From VXMO01 sp965219405 (GTDB lineage: Bacteria; Chloroflexota; Dehalococcoidia; UBA6926): a DNA stretch of 64,000 bases. Made by a program: the position numbers and the translations under genes. The DNA lies in NCBI GenBank assembly GCA_965219405.1, contig OZ244736.1, positions 310,001 through 374,000 of the forward strand, written 5' to 3'. The notes beneath the pieces are model-generated. The model was not told the origin of the DNA. It searched no databases and saw only the letters and a program-made list of their open reading frames with translations. Positions 1 to 7,958 of the stretch are shown here, piece after piece (within the stretch, counting starts at the first letter, position 1; every line of letters begins with the position of its first letter).

Positions 1-48
1 GGTATGCTGGTAGCACGGTTTAGCCCGATGCTCATACCTGATTCGTAA
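1..48 (+). CDS. C-terminal end of an upstream gene (partial)
   Basis: One frame is open from the window edge to a TAA at 46-48, encoding 15 residues that end in PDS. The TAA shares its last base with the ATG of the permease gene that follows (TAATG), an arrangement typical of translationally coupled genes. The next three genes overlap in a similar way, so this may be the tail of the operon's preceding gene, for example a substrate-binding protein. The fragment is too short to identify, and an open frame this short could also be chance. Confidence 0.3.
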   Translation, partial: GMLVARFSPMLIPDS

Positions 49-1103
49 TGGCGCTTGCGTACACACTCGGATTGCGCGCCCTCAGCCTCGTGGGCGTGGT
101 CTTCGTTGTCCTTGTACTCGTTGTCGTGACACTCGGCGCGACGGGGTTCTCGGACCGCATGTTGACGGCCATCGTCTCGGAGGAGATGCGGGGTCAGCGG
201 CAGGCCCTCGCCGAAACCATCAGGGACCCCGAGCGCCTTGAGGAGACACTGCGAGAGCGGCGGGCAGAACTCGAGGACTTCTATGGCCTGGACCGCCCCT
301 GGTACACACGCCTGCCCGGGATGGTCGGCCGGGTGCTGACGCTGGATCTCGGGTCGGCGCGCAATTTACGCAGTTTCGATGGCTCGTCACGTGTGACCGA
401 CATTGTGCTGGAACGTGTGCCCTACTCAATGATGTTGGTGACAACGTCGCTCGTGATTACGGCGATCATCGGCTTATGGCTGGGAGCAAAGTTGGCAACG
501 CGCGTGGGGACGCGGAGCGACCGCCTTGCCTCCTACCTTGCGGCGGCCTCCAATGCCCTGCCCGCGTGGTGGGCGGGCATCTTGCTGATTCTCGTCCTCT
601 CCTTCCAACTGCGGATATTCCCATCCGGCGGGCTGTACAGCTCTCCGCCGCCGGACGGGGAGCTGCTGCGGTTCATGGACCTGCTCTGGCACGCGGCTCT
701 GCCTATCCTGACGCTCGTTCTGGTCTCCGTGGGCGCGTGGACGTACGTGGTACGGACGATGCTGCTGAACACGGCGCAGGAGTTCCACGTGACGGCAGCG
801 CGGGCGCGGGGGCTGCCGGAGGGACAGGTGATGCGACGCCACATATTGCGCGTTGCAGCTCCACCCATCGCGACAAATATCATCCTTGCGCTGACCGGCT
901 CCATCGGAGGGGCCATCCTGACGGAGACCGTATTCAACTGGCCGGGAATGGGACGCCTCTATTTCGACGCAATCACGACGGCGGATGAAGCTGTCATCGT
1001 CGCGCTGACGTTCATGTTCACGTTGATGTACGTGGCGGCGCGGTTCGTCCTTGAGGTGTTGTACGTCGTCCTTGATCCGCGCGTGAGGTATACGGCGCAA
1101 TGA
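48..1103 (+). CDS. ABC transporter permease, DppB/OppB type
   Basis: Inner-membrane permease of a peptide/nickel/opine-type ABC importer, 351 aa. An N-terminal membrane helix (about residues 8-32) is followed by an extracytoplasmic stretch with a charged, probably helical segment (about 45-85). The BPD_transp_1 core follows, including the EAA-loop region near residues 250-270 (ARARGLPEGQVMRRHILR) that contacts the ATPases. The ATG overlaps an upstream TAA and the stop overlaps the next ATG (1100-1103), so it is part of a coupled operon with the DppC-, DppD- and DppF-like genes downstream. Family assignment is firm. The substrate cannot be told from sequence, because this class carries peptides, nickel, sugars and opines. 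Confidence 0.9.
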   Translation: MALAYTLGLRALSLVGVVFVVLVLVVVTLGATGFSDRMLTAIVSEEMRGQRQALAETIRDPERLEETLRERRAELEDFYGLDRPWYTRLPGMVGRVLTLDLGSARNLRSFDGSSRVTDIVLERVPYSMMLVTTSLVITAIIGLWLGAKLATRVGTRSDRLASYLAAASNALPAWWAGILLILVLSFQLRIFPSGGLYSSPPPDGELLRFMDLLWHAALPILTLVLVSVGAWTYVVRTMLLNTAQEFHVTAARARGLPEGQVMRRHILRVAAPPIATNIILALTGSIGGAILTETVFNWPGMGRLYFDAITTADEAVIVALTFMFTLMYVAARFVLEVLYVVLDPRVRYTAQ

Positions 1104-2533
1104 GGCCGGGCGAGGCGCTTCGCGTCGTTCTCCGATCAGGCTCAGGGAGGGTGGGCATCGGCCTGCTGGCCGTGCTGGTCTTCGTGTCCCTGCTGGTACC
1201 GTTCTTCTATCCATTGGACTTCGGTTTGCGGTTCTGGAACAACCCCATCGCGTGGGCGGACAACCCCAAAGCCGCCCCGCCCGCGTGGACCAACCTCGTT
1301 GGCGATCAGGCTCCACGCCATCGTGTCTTCGACGCCGAGTCGCCGTCGCAAGCCATCGAGACGGGCCCTGCAACAACGCGCCTCTATTCGTTCACGTTCG
1401 ACCACGAGTCTGAATCGCCGCCTACATTCCTCTCCGTATCAGTGGGACAGGTCACTTTCTACGAGCGGCCGCCGGTCATTTCGATGACACTTGCGAGACC
1501 TGACGGGAGATCGGCGACGATATTGCAGGAGGTGGTGCGAGGTGCGCGACCCGACGAGACACCACCAGTCACACGATTCGCGGACGAACCGCGTCGCATC
1601 TACCTGACAGGGGATACGAATGCGGTCACCGCAACCTCGGATTTCCTACAGCGAGAGTTCGACCTTCGGCTGAGCGCGGCAGAACTGCAGGGCAATCTGG
1701 AGACCGCGCTGTTCGGAACACCGACGGGGAATGACGCAGCGGAGTTCGAGCCGCTGACAGGCGAATACACGGCGACGATCCGCGTCATCACCTACGATTC
1801 GCGGGACTCGGTGGAGAGCGTGCGATTCGTGGCGGCGGGCGGCGTGTTCGGGTTGATGGGAACGGACACGCAGGGGCGCAACCTGGCCACAGGCCTGATG
1901 TTCGGGTTCCCCGTCGCGCTCATCATTGGAATATCGACGAGCGTCGCAGCAACAATTCTCGGCACGTTTTTCGGCATTCTGAGCGGCTTTTCCGGCGGCA
2001 GGACGGACACAATCATTCAGCGGCTGGCCGATGTGATGACGAACATCCCGCTGCTGCCCATCCTGATCTTTTTGATATTCGTGCTCGGCCAGAAACTGTG
2101 GCTGGTAATGACGATTCTTGTGATATTTGGCTGGCCGGGGCTGACGATTATATTGCGGTCGATGGTGCTGCAGGTGCGGTCGGGACAGTTGGTGGAGGCG
2201 ACGCAGGCGTTGGGAGCGTCGCGGTGGCGCATCATGTTCCGGCATGTGTTCTTCCAGATGGCGCCATTCATCGTGGCGCAGATGATTTTCTTCACGCCGG
2301 CGGCGATTCTCGCAGAGGCGGGGCTGAGCTTCTTGGGGCTCGGCGACCCATCCCTTCCCACGTGGGGACAGATTCTTGAGCAGGGATTCCGGACGGGTGC
2401 AATCTTCATCGGTTACTGGTGGTGGATACTGCCGCCGGGCATTCTCATCGTGATTACGGCGATGACCTTCGTATTGCTGGCGCTGGCAATGGAGCCGGTC
2501 TTGAACCCTCGACTGCGGGAGACGGCGGCATGA
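1100..2533 (+). CDS. ABC transporter permease, DppC/OppC type, with large extracytoplasmic insertion
   Basis: Second permease of the importer, 477 aa, against about 300 aa for a usual DppC. The first helix (about residues 15-35) is followed by some 200 residues of predicted extracytoplasmic sequence before the conserved GTDTQGRNLATGLMFG segment that opens the membrane core. The core has the EAA-loop (TQALGASRWRIMFRHV). The extra domain is rich in beta-type sequence and has no motif I recognise. It could cap the translocation path or dock the binding protein. Start and stop overlap the neighbours by 4 bp (ATGA), so this is one operon. Confidence 0.88.
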   Translation: MRPGEALRVVLRSGSGRVGIGLLAVLVFVSLLVPFFYPLDFGLRFWNNPIAWADNPKAAPPAWTNLVGDQAPRHRVFDAESPSQAIETGPATTRLYSFTFDHESESPPTFLSVSVGQVTFYERPPVISMTLARPDGRSATILQEVVRGARPDETPPVTRFADEPRRIYLTGDTNAVTATSDFLQREFDLRLSAAELQGNLETALFGTPTGNDAAEFEPLTGEYTATIRVITYDSRDSVESVRFVAAGGVFGLMGTDTQGRNLATGLMFGFPVALIIGISTSVAATILGTFFGILSGFSGGRTDTIIQRLADVMTNIPLLPILIFLIFVLGQKLWLVMTILVIFGWPGLTIILRSMVLQVRSGQLVEATQALGASRWRIMFRHVFFQMAPFIVAQMIFFTPAAILAEAGLSFLGLGDPSLPTWGQILEQGFRTGAIFIGYWWWILPPGILIVITAMTFVLLALAMEPVLNPRLRETAA

Positions 2534-3525
2534 ACGGGCGGCAGTCGGGCGGCGAGCCTCTCCTCTCTGTGCGCGATCTGCGCCTGTCGTATGCGGCGGA
2601 CCGCGGCGACGTGCGCGCGGTGGACGGCGTGTCGTTCGACCTTGAGGCCGGAAAGACGCTGGCCATCGTCGGCGAGTCCGGTTCAGGCAAGACGAGTCTT
2701 GCGCTCGCCCTGCTGCGCCTGCTGCCGCGCAATACATCTCAATTCGAGGGACAAGTAACGCTCAACGGCACGGATTGCATGGCGTTATCGGACGGCGACT
2801 TTCGCAGTCGCGTGCGCTGGCGGCAGATTTCAATGGTGTTCCAGGGTGCGACGGAGTCTTTGAATCCCATCTACAAGGTTGGGCACCAGATCCGGGAGGT
2901 CTTGACGTCACGCGGCGGGCAGTCACGCGGCGAGGCAGATGAGCGGACTCGCGAGCTGCTGAACCTGGTGCGGCTGTCGCCGGAGGCATTCAACCGCTAT
3001 CCGCATGAGCTAAGCGGCGGCATGAAGCAGCGCATCGCGGTGGCATCAGCGTTGGCGCTTGATCCGGCTCTAATCCTGCTGGACGAGCCGACGTCCGCGC
3101 TGGACGTGGGCGTTCAGGCGCAGATTATGAACCTGTTCAAGCGGCTCAAGGCGAACCTGGGCATCGCGTCCATCTTCATCAGCCACGACATCGCGCTGGC
3201 CAGCGATATTGCGGATTACATCGGCGTGATGTACGCGGGGCGGCTGGTGGAGATCGGCCCGTCAGAAGATATTCTGGGCGCGCCATCCCATCCATACACA
3301 CAGAAGTTGTTGGCAGCCATTCCACGCCTGCACTCAGACGACCCGCTGGAGTTCATTCCGGGCGCGCCGCCTGACCTCTCCGATCCGCCGTCGGGCTGTC
3401 GATTCCATCCGCGCTGCGAGTTCGCCATGGACAGGTGCCGCGTCGAAGACCCACACGGTATTCCGACACCGAGCGGGCAGTCGGTTGCGGCGTGCTGGCT
3501 GCTGGATAAGGCGGTCACGTCATGA
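2530..3525 (+). CDS. ABC transporter ATP-binding protein, DppD/OppD type
   Basis: First ATPase of the importer, 331 aa from the ATG at 2530. That start overlaps the previous stop (ATGA). An upstream in-frame extension to 2419 lies inside the permease gene and has no family similarity. Walker A is GESGSGKTS, the signature is LSGGMKQR, Walker B is LILLDEPTSALD, and the switch histidine lies in ISHDIAL. The C-terminus has the oligopeptide-transporter extension with the conserved CRFHPRC cysteine motif. It pairs with the DppF-like ATPase immediately downstream to form the heterodimeric motor. Confidence 0.92.
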   Translation: MNGRQSGGEPLLSVRDLRLSYAADRGDVRAVDGVSFDLEAGKTLAIVGESGSGKTSLALALLRLLPRNTSQFEGQVTLNGTDCMALSDGDFRSRVRWRQISMVFQGATESLNPIYKVGHQIREVLTSRGGQSRGEADERTRELLNLVRLSPEAFNRYPHELSGGMKQRIAVASALALDPALILLDEPTSALDVGVQAQIMNLFKRLKANLGIASIFISHDIALASDIADYIGVMYAGRLVEIGPSEDILGAPSHPYTQKLLAAIPRLHSDDPLEFIPGAPPDLSDPPSGCRFHPRCEFAMDRCRVEDPHGIPTPSGQSVAACWLLDKAVTS

Positions 3526-4601
3526 CGACGCATCAATCAGGTCCGACCCCGAACGCCAACGGCGCAGCGCCGATGTTGGACCTTCAAGACGTGGCGATGC
3601 ACTTCAAGTCGCGCGGACGCGGATTCCGGACGACGACCGTTCGGGCGTTGGACGGTGTTTCGCTAACGGTGGATCGGGGCGAGACGATCGCCATCGTCGG
3701 CGAGTCCGGCTGCGGCAAGACGACTCTGGGGCGCGTCTCCCTACGCCTGTTGGAGCCGACGTTGGGGCGGGTACTCTTCGACAACGTAGACATCACTGAG
3801 TTCAAGGATGGCCAGCTTAAAGAATTCAGGCGGCGGGCGCAGGGCATCTTCCAGGATCCGTTTACGAGCCTTGATCCGTATATGACGATTCGGCAGATTG
3901 TGGAGGAACCGCTGGTCATCCACGGGGTGGGCTCGGCGTCTGAGCGGCTGGAGCGCGTGGAGCGGGCGCTGGTCGAGGTGCGGATGCGGCCGGCGGCAGA
4001 CTTCCTGGACCGCTTTCCGCACCTGCTCTCCGGCGGACAGCGGCAGCGGGTCGGCATCGCCCGGGCATTGACGCTGACGCCTGAGTACATCCTTGCCGAT
4101 GAACCGGTCTCGATGATCGACGCCTCGAGCCGCGCCGAGATTCTCGCGTTGCTGCGCGAACTGCAAGAACGGCATGGCATCGGCTATCTGTACATCACAC
4201 ATGACATCGCGACGGCTCGTCACTTTGCTCCGACGGCAGCAGTCATGTACCTCGGCCGTATCGTTGAACAGGGGCCAACGGCCGATCTGATCAACAACCC
4301 CCTGCATCCCTATACGCAGGGACTCCTGAACGCGGTGCCGGAACCCGATCCGGCGAACCGCCTTGCGGAGAGACCGGTTCTGCCCGGAGAAGCTCCGAGT
4401 CCGGCCAACGTCCCGAGCGGGTGCCGTTTCCATCCGCGGTGTCCGGCGTTCATGGCGGGGCTGTGCGATGTGGTGGAGCCTCCTTTGGTGCAGGTGGAGC
4501 CGAACCGCACGGTGGAATGTCATCTGTACGGCGAGGAGGGGAAGACGCGGAGTACGCAGGATACTGGAGAATTCCTATCTGGTGATGCTGAGATCGTTTG
4601 A
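3522..4601 (+). CDS. ABC transporter ATP-binding protein, DppF/OppF type
   Basis: Second ATPase of the importer, 359 aa, starting at an ATGA overlap with the DppD-like gene. Walker A is GESGCGKTT, the signature is LSGGQRQR, Walker B is YILADEPVSMID, and the switch region is THDIAT. The C-terminal oligopeptide-transporter domain carries the CRFHPRCPAF cysteine motif. It ends the operon: 42 bp later a tRNA cluster begins on the same strand, with no clear intrinsic terminator between them. Two peptide-type binding proteins are encoded nearby (5463-7787 and 10333-12930) and could serve this transporter, but that pairing is inference. Confidence 0.92.
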   Translation: MTTHQSGPTPNANGAAPMLDLQDVAMHFKSRGRGFRTTTVRALDGVSLTVDRGETIAIVGESGCGKTTLGRVSLRLLEPTLGRVLFDNVDITEFKDGQLKEFRRRAQGIFQDPFTSLDPYMTIRQIVEEPLVIHGVGSASERLERVERALVEVRMRPAADFLDRFPHLLSGGQRQRVGIARALTLTPEYILADEPVSMIDASSRAEILALLRELQERHGIGYLYITHDIATARHFAPTAAVMYLGRIVEQGPTADLINNPLHPYTQGLLNAVPEPDPANRLAERPVLPGEAPSPANVPSGCRFHPRCPAFMAGLCDVVEPPLVQVEPNRTVECHLYGEEGKTRSTQDTGEFLSGDAEIV

Positions 4602-4643
4602 CGCTCTGGGCCACGCTCGGCATAATTGCGTGGCGCACGATGC

Positions 4644-4720
4644 AGGAGCGTAGCTCAGCCCGGAAGAGCAACGGTCTCCAAAACCGTCGGTCGGGGGTTC
4701 GAATCCCTCCGCTCCTGCCA
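4644..4720 (+). tRNA. tRNA-Trp (anticodon CCA)
   Basis: Cloverleaf: acceptor AGGAGCG/CGCTCCT, D stem GCTC/GAGC, anticodon stem ACGGT/ACCGT with loop CTCCAAA, T loop TTCGAAT, discriminator G and an encoded CCA. Anticodon CCA is at 4678-4680. Confidence 0.96.
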
Positions 4721-4798
4721 GCGCTCCCAGCGTGAGGGCCGCAAGGCCCTCAATGCGTTGTCGCAGGGCGAGGCTACTCCAGTAACGGAGCGGGTCAT

Positions 4799-4885
4799 GC
4801 CGAGGTGGTGGAATTGGTAGACACGCTGTCTTGAGGGGGCAGTGGGCGAAAGCTCGTAGGAGTTCAAATCTCCTCCTCGGCACCA
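4799..4885 (+). tRNA. tRNA-Leu (anticodon GAG)
   Basis: Class II tRNA of 87 nt with a long variable arm. The acceptor is GCCGAGG/CCTCGGC, the anticodon loop is TTGAGGG (GAG), the T loop is TTCAAAT, the discriminator is A and CCA is encoded. Confidence 0.95.
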
Positions 4886-4948
4886 CGCTCTGGACAACGG
4901 CGCTATGATGGGTACTCTGTCAGTCAAACGGCATTAAGCCGGACCCGG

Positions 4949-5025
4949 GGCGACGTAGCCAAGTGGTTTAAGGCGGGGGACTGCAAATCCCCTATTCGTG
5001 GGTTCGAATCCCGCCGTCGCCTCCA
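4949..5025 (+). tRNA. tRNA-Cys (anticodon GCA)
   Basis: The acceptor is GGCGACG/CGTCGCC, the anticodon stem GGGGA/TCCCC carries the loop CTGCAAA (GCA), the T loop is TTCGAAT, the discriminator is T and CCA is encoded. It is the third member of a Trp-Leu-Cys cluster. Confidence 0.95.
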
Positions 5026-5035
5026 GATTTCCTCT

Positions 5036-5410
5036 CTATTCGTCTATTGCCTGGATGACGCCGATGATGTTGCCTTCGGGGTCGATGAGGCCGCCCACTT
5101 TGATGCCAAAGCCGGGCACCTCTTGCGCGGGACCCATTGACTTGCCGCCAAGTTCCTCGGCGCGGGCCGCGTAGGCGTCGGCATCATCCACCTGCATATA
5201 GAGGCGGATGCCGGGGCGGTCATTTTCATCCTCCGGGTTGTGGTTGTAGATTGCGCCGTCGATGCCCGCATCGCCGTCCCTTGCGGTGACGAGGCCGTAG
5301 GACATTGGGTTGTCCGCGTTGATGTCCCAGTCAAACAGCGCGCCGTAGAACGCCTGCAGACTTTGAGCATCCCGGGCTGCGATTTCAAAGTGTGCAATCG
5401 GACGGGGCAT
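5036..5410 (-). CDS. VOC-family (glyoxalase/bleomycin-resistance-like) protein
   Basis: A 124-aa single vicinal-oxygen-chelate domain protein. It begins with the usual strand-helix pattern (PIAHFEIAARDAQSLQAFY) and ends with the typical IDPEGNIIGVIQ strand. A histidine in strand 1 (H7) and an acidic residue in the last strand (E112) are plausible metal ligands. The family includes glyoxalases, dioxygenases and antibiotic-binding proteins, and the sequence does not say which reaction applies. AGGAG-like sequence precedes the ATG. It converges on the tRNA cluster and lies downstream of the lipoprotein gene transcribed in the same direction. Confidence 0.85.
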   Translation of the reverse strand: MPRPIAHFEIAARDAQSLQAFYGALFDWDINADNPMSYGLVTARDGDAGIDGAIYNHNPEDENDRPGIRLYMQVDDADAYAARAEELGGKSMGPAQEVPGFGIKVGGLIDPEGNIIGVIQAIDE

Positions 5411-5462
5411 TGGATTCTCCTTTTCAAGTCGTCTATGTGGACGTGTCTTTGGGAAACGCCGC

Positions 5463-7787
5463 CTACTCTTCTGAGCCCAGAGCGGCGTCTTCCAGTCTCA
5501 GGAAGCCCTGCGCATCAAGTGAAAGGCTCCCAACACGCTCGGAGGCAAGAATGAAGTCACTGCCGAAGAAGAGCGGAAACGCCACGGCTTCCTGGATCAT
5601 CATGCGTTCAATCTCCTGGTACTGCTCCAGACGGTCTTCACCGGCAGTCCGCGCTGCTTCAAGTAGTTCGTCAATCTCTTCTGAACCCGACTTGCCGTCA
5701 TTGTTCGGAGACTCGGTATGGAAGAGCACATCAAGGAAGTTGTGCGGGTCAGGGTAGTCAGCAAGCCATCCGTAGCTGTAGAGGTTGAAGCCGGCTTCAA
5801 CGACGGCGGGCAGCTGGTAGAAGTAGGCGCGGCCAAGGGCTCGATATTGGATGCGGACGCCCAGATTATCCTGCCATTGGGTGAAGATGTCACGGTCAAT
5901 CGAGGAGAGATCACCGCCGCCCGCAATATTGATGATCCGCTCGTCTTCATCGAGTTGGCCAAATTCGGTGCTGTCCAGCAGCTGTTTTGCGGCCACGGGA
6001 TCGTAGGTGATTTCCGCGATGCCTTCGTCATAGCCGGGGAGGCCGGGCGGCATGAATCCGTGCGCAATCTTCAAGCCTGAAGCGCCGTGCTCCTCAAAGA
6101 TTGCTTGCCGATCAACGGCCCACAGGAAAGCGCGGCGCACATCGGGATCATCAAACGGCGTCACAGTCGTGTTAAAGGCCAGGTACTGAACGCTCAGTGC
6201 GTCTGTTTGCGTGATGTGCTCAACCAACGGGCTTTCTTCCTCGACAAGGAAATCGTAGTCTCCCGATCCGAGCCAGGTGGTTGCGTCAACAAATCCCTCT
6301 TCGACCATCGCCGTGGAGAGTCCCGCGTGGAAGCGGAAAACCAGGTTGCCAATGGAGTGCTGCGGACCGAGGTATTCCTCAAACGCGGTTAGGTGCGCCG
6401 CTCGGGACTGCTCGTAGTGAGCGAGGCGGTACGGCCCGGTTCCAATCGCGGTGTAGTACCACGGATCAGGAATGTCTTCCTCTTCTGTCTCTTCAGACCC
6501 GGCGGTATCCTCTTCTTCGCCCTCCACGTCCTCCTCTTCGACGAGACGAGGATCAGGAACCTCCGGCACATTGGACTGCAGCACCACGTAGGCAGAAGAG
6601 TGCGTAAGCTTGGAGACGAAGTAGCTCTTGGCCTCGTCGATGGTGACGACAAGGGTTGAATCATCTGTGGCCTCGAGGCCGATGACTGAATCCACCTCCC
6701 CGGCGTTATACGCCTTTGCACCGACGATGTCATCCAGATAGCTGCCGGCGCTTCCGCCGACGGGCGGCAGGTTGCGGTTGAGGGCGCGTTCCCACGAGAA
6801 GATAATGTCCTGCGCCGTGACGGGCGTGCCGTCATGGAACTGAGCGCCATCCTTGATCGTGAATGTGTAGACGGTGCCGTCTTCTGAGACGTCCCATGTT
6901 GCGAGGTCAGGCTCCGGAATGAGGTCTGCATTGAGACGCACAAGGCCGCTGAAGATCTGGCGAATGTACTGTGATGATCCGGCGTCTGTTGATACGCCGG
7001 GGTCCATCGTCAGCGGTCCTCCATCGAGATATAGGACAAGAGTATCGTCTGGCGGCGCTCCAAACGGCTGCGGATCAACTGTGCGGATGCTGGTGGAGAC
7101 CTCCTCAAGCAGGTCAAAGTTTCGTTCATAGATGATTCGCGGAGCCTGGATTTGTACGCCCATGGCCATGGTTCCGCGGGTGATGAAAGTGACAGCGCCT
7201 CGATGCTCGTTCGAGCCTGTGCCGTATCCGTAGAAGACCTGGTGCGCCTCACCGCCGTCATCCAAGATGATGTCTGACTCCGCAATACTGCGGAACCCGC
7301 TCAGGCCGGCGAGAGGAGTGATCTGCTCCCTCGCGATGTCTGCCGCATGCGCCTCGTCAGCGGAGAAGAGGACTATCGTCTGAGCAATGATGTCTTCACT
7401 ACCGGTATCAAATATGGTGGTGATGCTCAACAGACCCTCTGTCGGTCGGTCGCCTTCCCACGAGTTAGGCACCTGCAAGGCGTAGCCATAAAGGTCATCC
7501 GTATACGTCGTCAAATCTGACGGGATAAGTGCTTGCGTTTCGTCTTCGTCATCCGTTTGAGTTGGTATGACAGTGGGCGGAGTGGCGGTTGGCTCGGAGG
7601 TAGCAGTTGCTGTAGGGATCGATATTTGCGTCGCGGTTGGGGTGGGAGTAGCCGGCTCAACGGCTTCAGGCGTGGTCTCCTCATCATCCCGGTTACAGCC
7701 GGCAAACAGCAGAACGAGGGCTAACCCAATTGCGATGGCGAGGACTACGAAGCGCGGCGCAATCCATCGACCGAAGGTATATGACAC
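5463..7787 (-). CDS. Peptide-type ABC substrate-binding lipoprotein with an N-terminal PsbP/DcrB-like domain
   Basis: 774 aa, GTG start with a strong AGGAGG 9 bases upstream. A signal peptide ends in a lipobox (LLFAGC), so it is probably lipid-anchored outside the membrane. A Thr/Pro linker follows, then a domain of about 150 residues (near 90-245) that starts YTDDLYGYALQVPNSWEG and resembles PsbP/DcrB-like domains. From about residue 255 the usual SBP_bac_5 binding protein follows (YTFTIKDGAQFHDGTPVTAQD). An acidic low-complexity insertion (Glu-rich, about 440-465) sits between lobes. No permease gene is adjacent; the importer at 48-4601 is the nearest candidate partner. The PsbP-like assignment is by pattern only. 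Confidence 0.85.
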   Translation of the reverse strand: MSYTFGRWIAPRFVVLAIAIGLALVLLFAGCNRDDEETTPEAVEPATPTPTATQISIPTATATSEPTATPPTVIPTQTDDEDETQALIPSDLTTYTDDLYGYALQVPNSWEGDRPTEGLLSITTIFDTGSEDIIAQTIVLFSADEAHAADIAREQITPLAGLSGFRSIAESDIILDDGGEAHQVFYGYGTGSNEHRGAVTFITRGTMAMGVQIQAPRIIYERNFDLLEEVSTSIRTVDPQPFGAPPDDTLVLYLDGGPLTMDPGVSTDAGSSQYIRQIFSGLVRLNADLIPEPDLATWDVSEDGTVYTFTIKDGAQFHDGTPVTAQDIIFSWERALNRNLPPVGGSAGSYLDDIVGAKAYNAGEVDSVIGLEATDDSTLVVTIDEAKSYFVSKLTHSSAYVVLQSNVPEVPDPRLVEEEDVEGEEEDTAGSEETEEEDIPDPWYYTAIGTGPYRLAHYEQSRAAHLTAFEEYLGPQHSIGNLVFRFHAGLSTAMVEEGFVDATTWLGSGDYDFLVEEESPLVEHITQTDALSVQYLAFNTTVTPFDDPDVRRAFLWAVDRQAIFEEHGASGLKIAHGFMPPGLPGYDEGIAEITYDPVAAKQLLDSTEFGQLDEDERIINIAGGGDLSSIDRDIFTQWQDNLGVRIQYRALGRAYFYQLPAVVEAGFNLYSYGWLADYPDPHNFLDVLFHTESPNNDGKSGSEEIDELLEAARTAGEDRLEQYQEIERMMIQEAVAFPLFFGSDFILASERVGSLSLDAQGFLRLEDAALGSEE

Positions 7788-7958
7788 TGACTGATTCCTC
7801 CTATCGGAACGACACGTGGAGAGTGAGCAGGCGATGCGGAATTGGCATCATACCTATTATGATACGAGTCGGGTTCCGCGACCAAGCTTGCACTCCGGGG
7901 CCGACCTTTCACGAACGTTGATGTAGCGCCGGGACAACCCCGCGGAGGTATCAAGGGC
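7788..7958. promoter_or_regulatory. Divergent intergenic region with an AT-rich inverted repeat
   Basis: This 171-bp region separates two divergent genes for secreted proteins. It holds an inverted repeat, ATCATA-N5-TATGAT (7847-7863), in an otherwise GC-rich stretch. TATGAT on the minus strand could be a -10 element for the lipoprotein gene, and the symmetrical site could be an operator. No convincing -35 element is visible. Confidence 0.35.

Noticed and set aside
474..1376. Long minus-strand open frame opposite the permease genes
   Set aside because: Antisense shadow of GC-rich coding sequence: Arg-rich, no domain, overlapped by clear permease genes.
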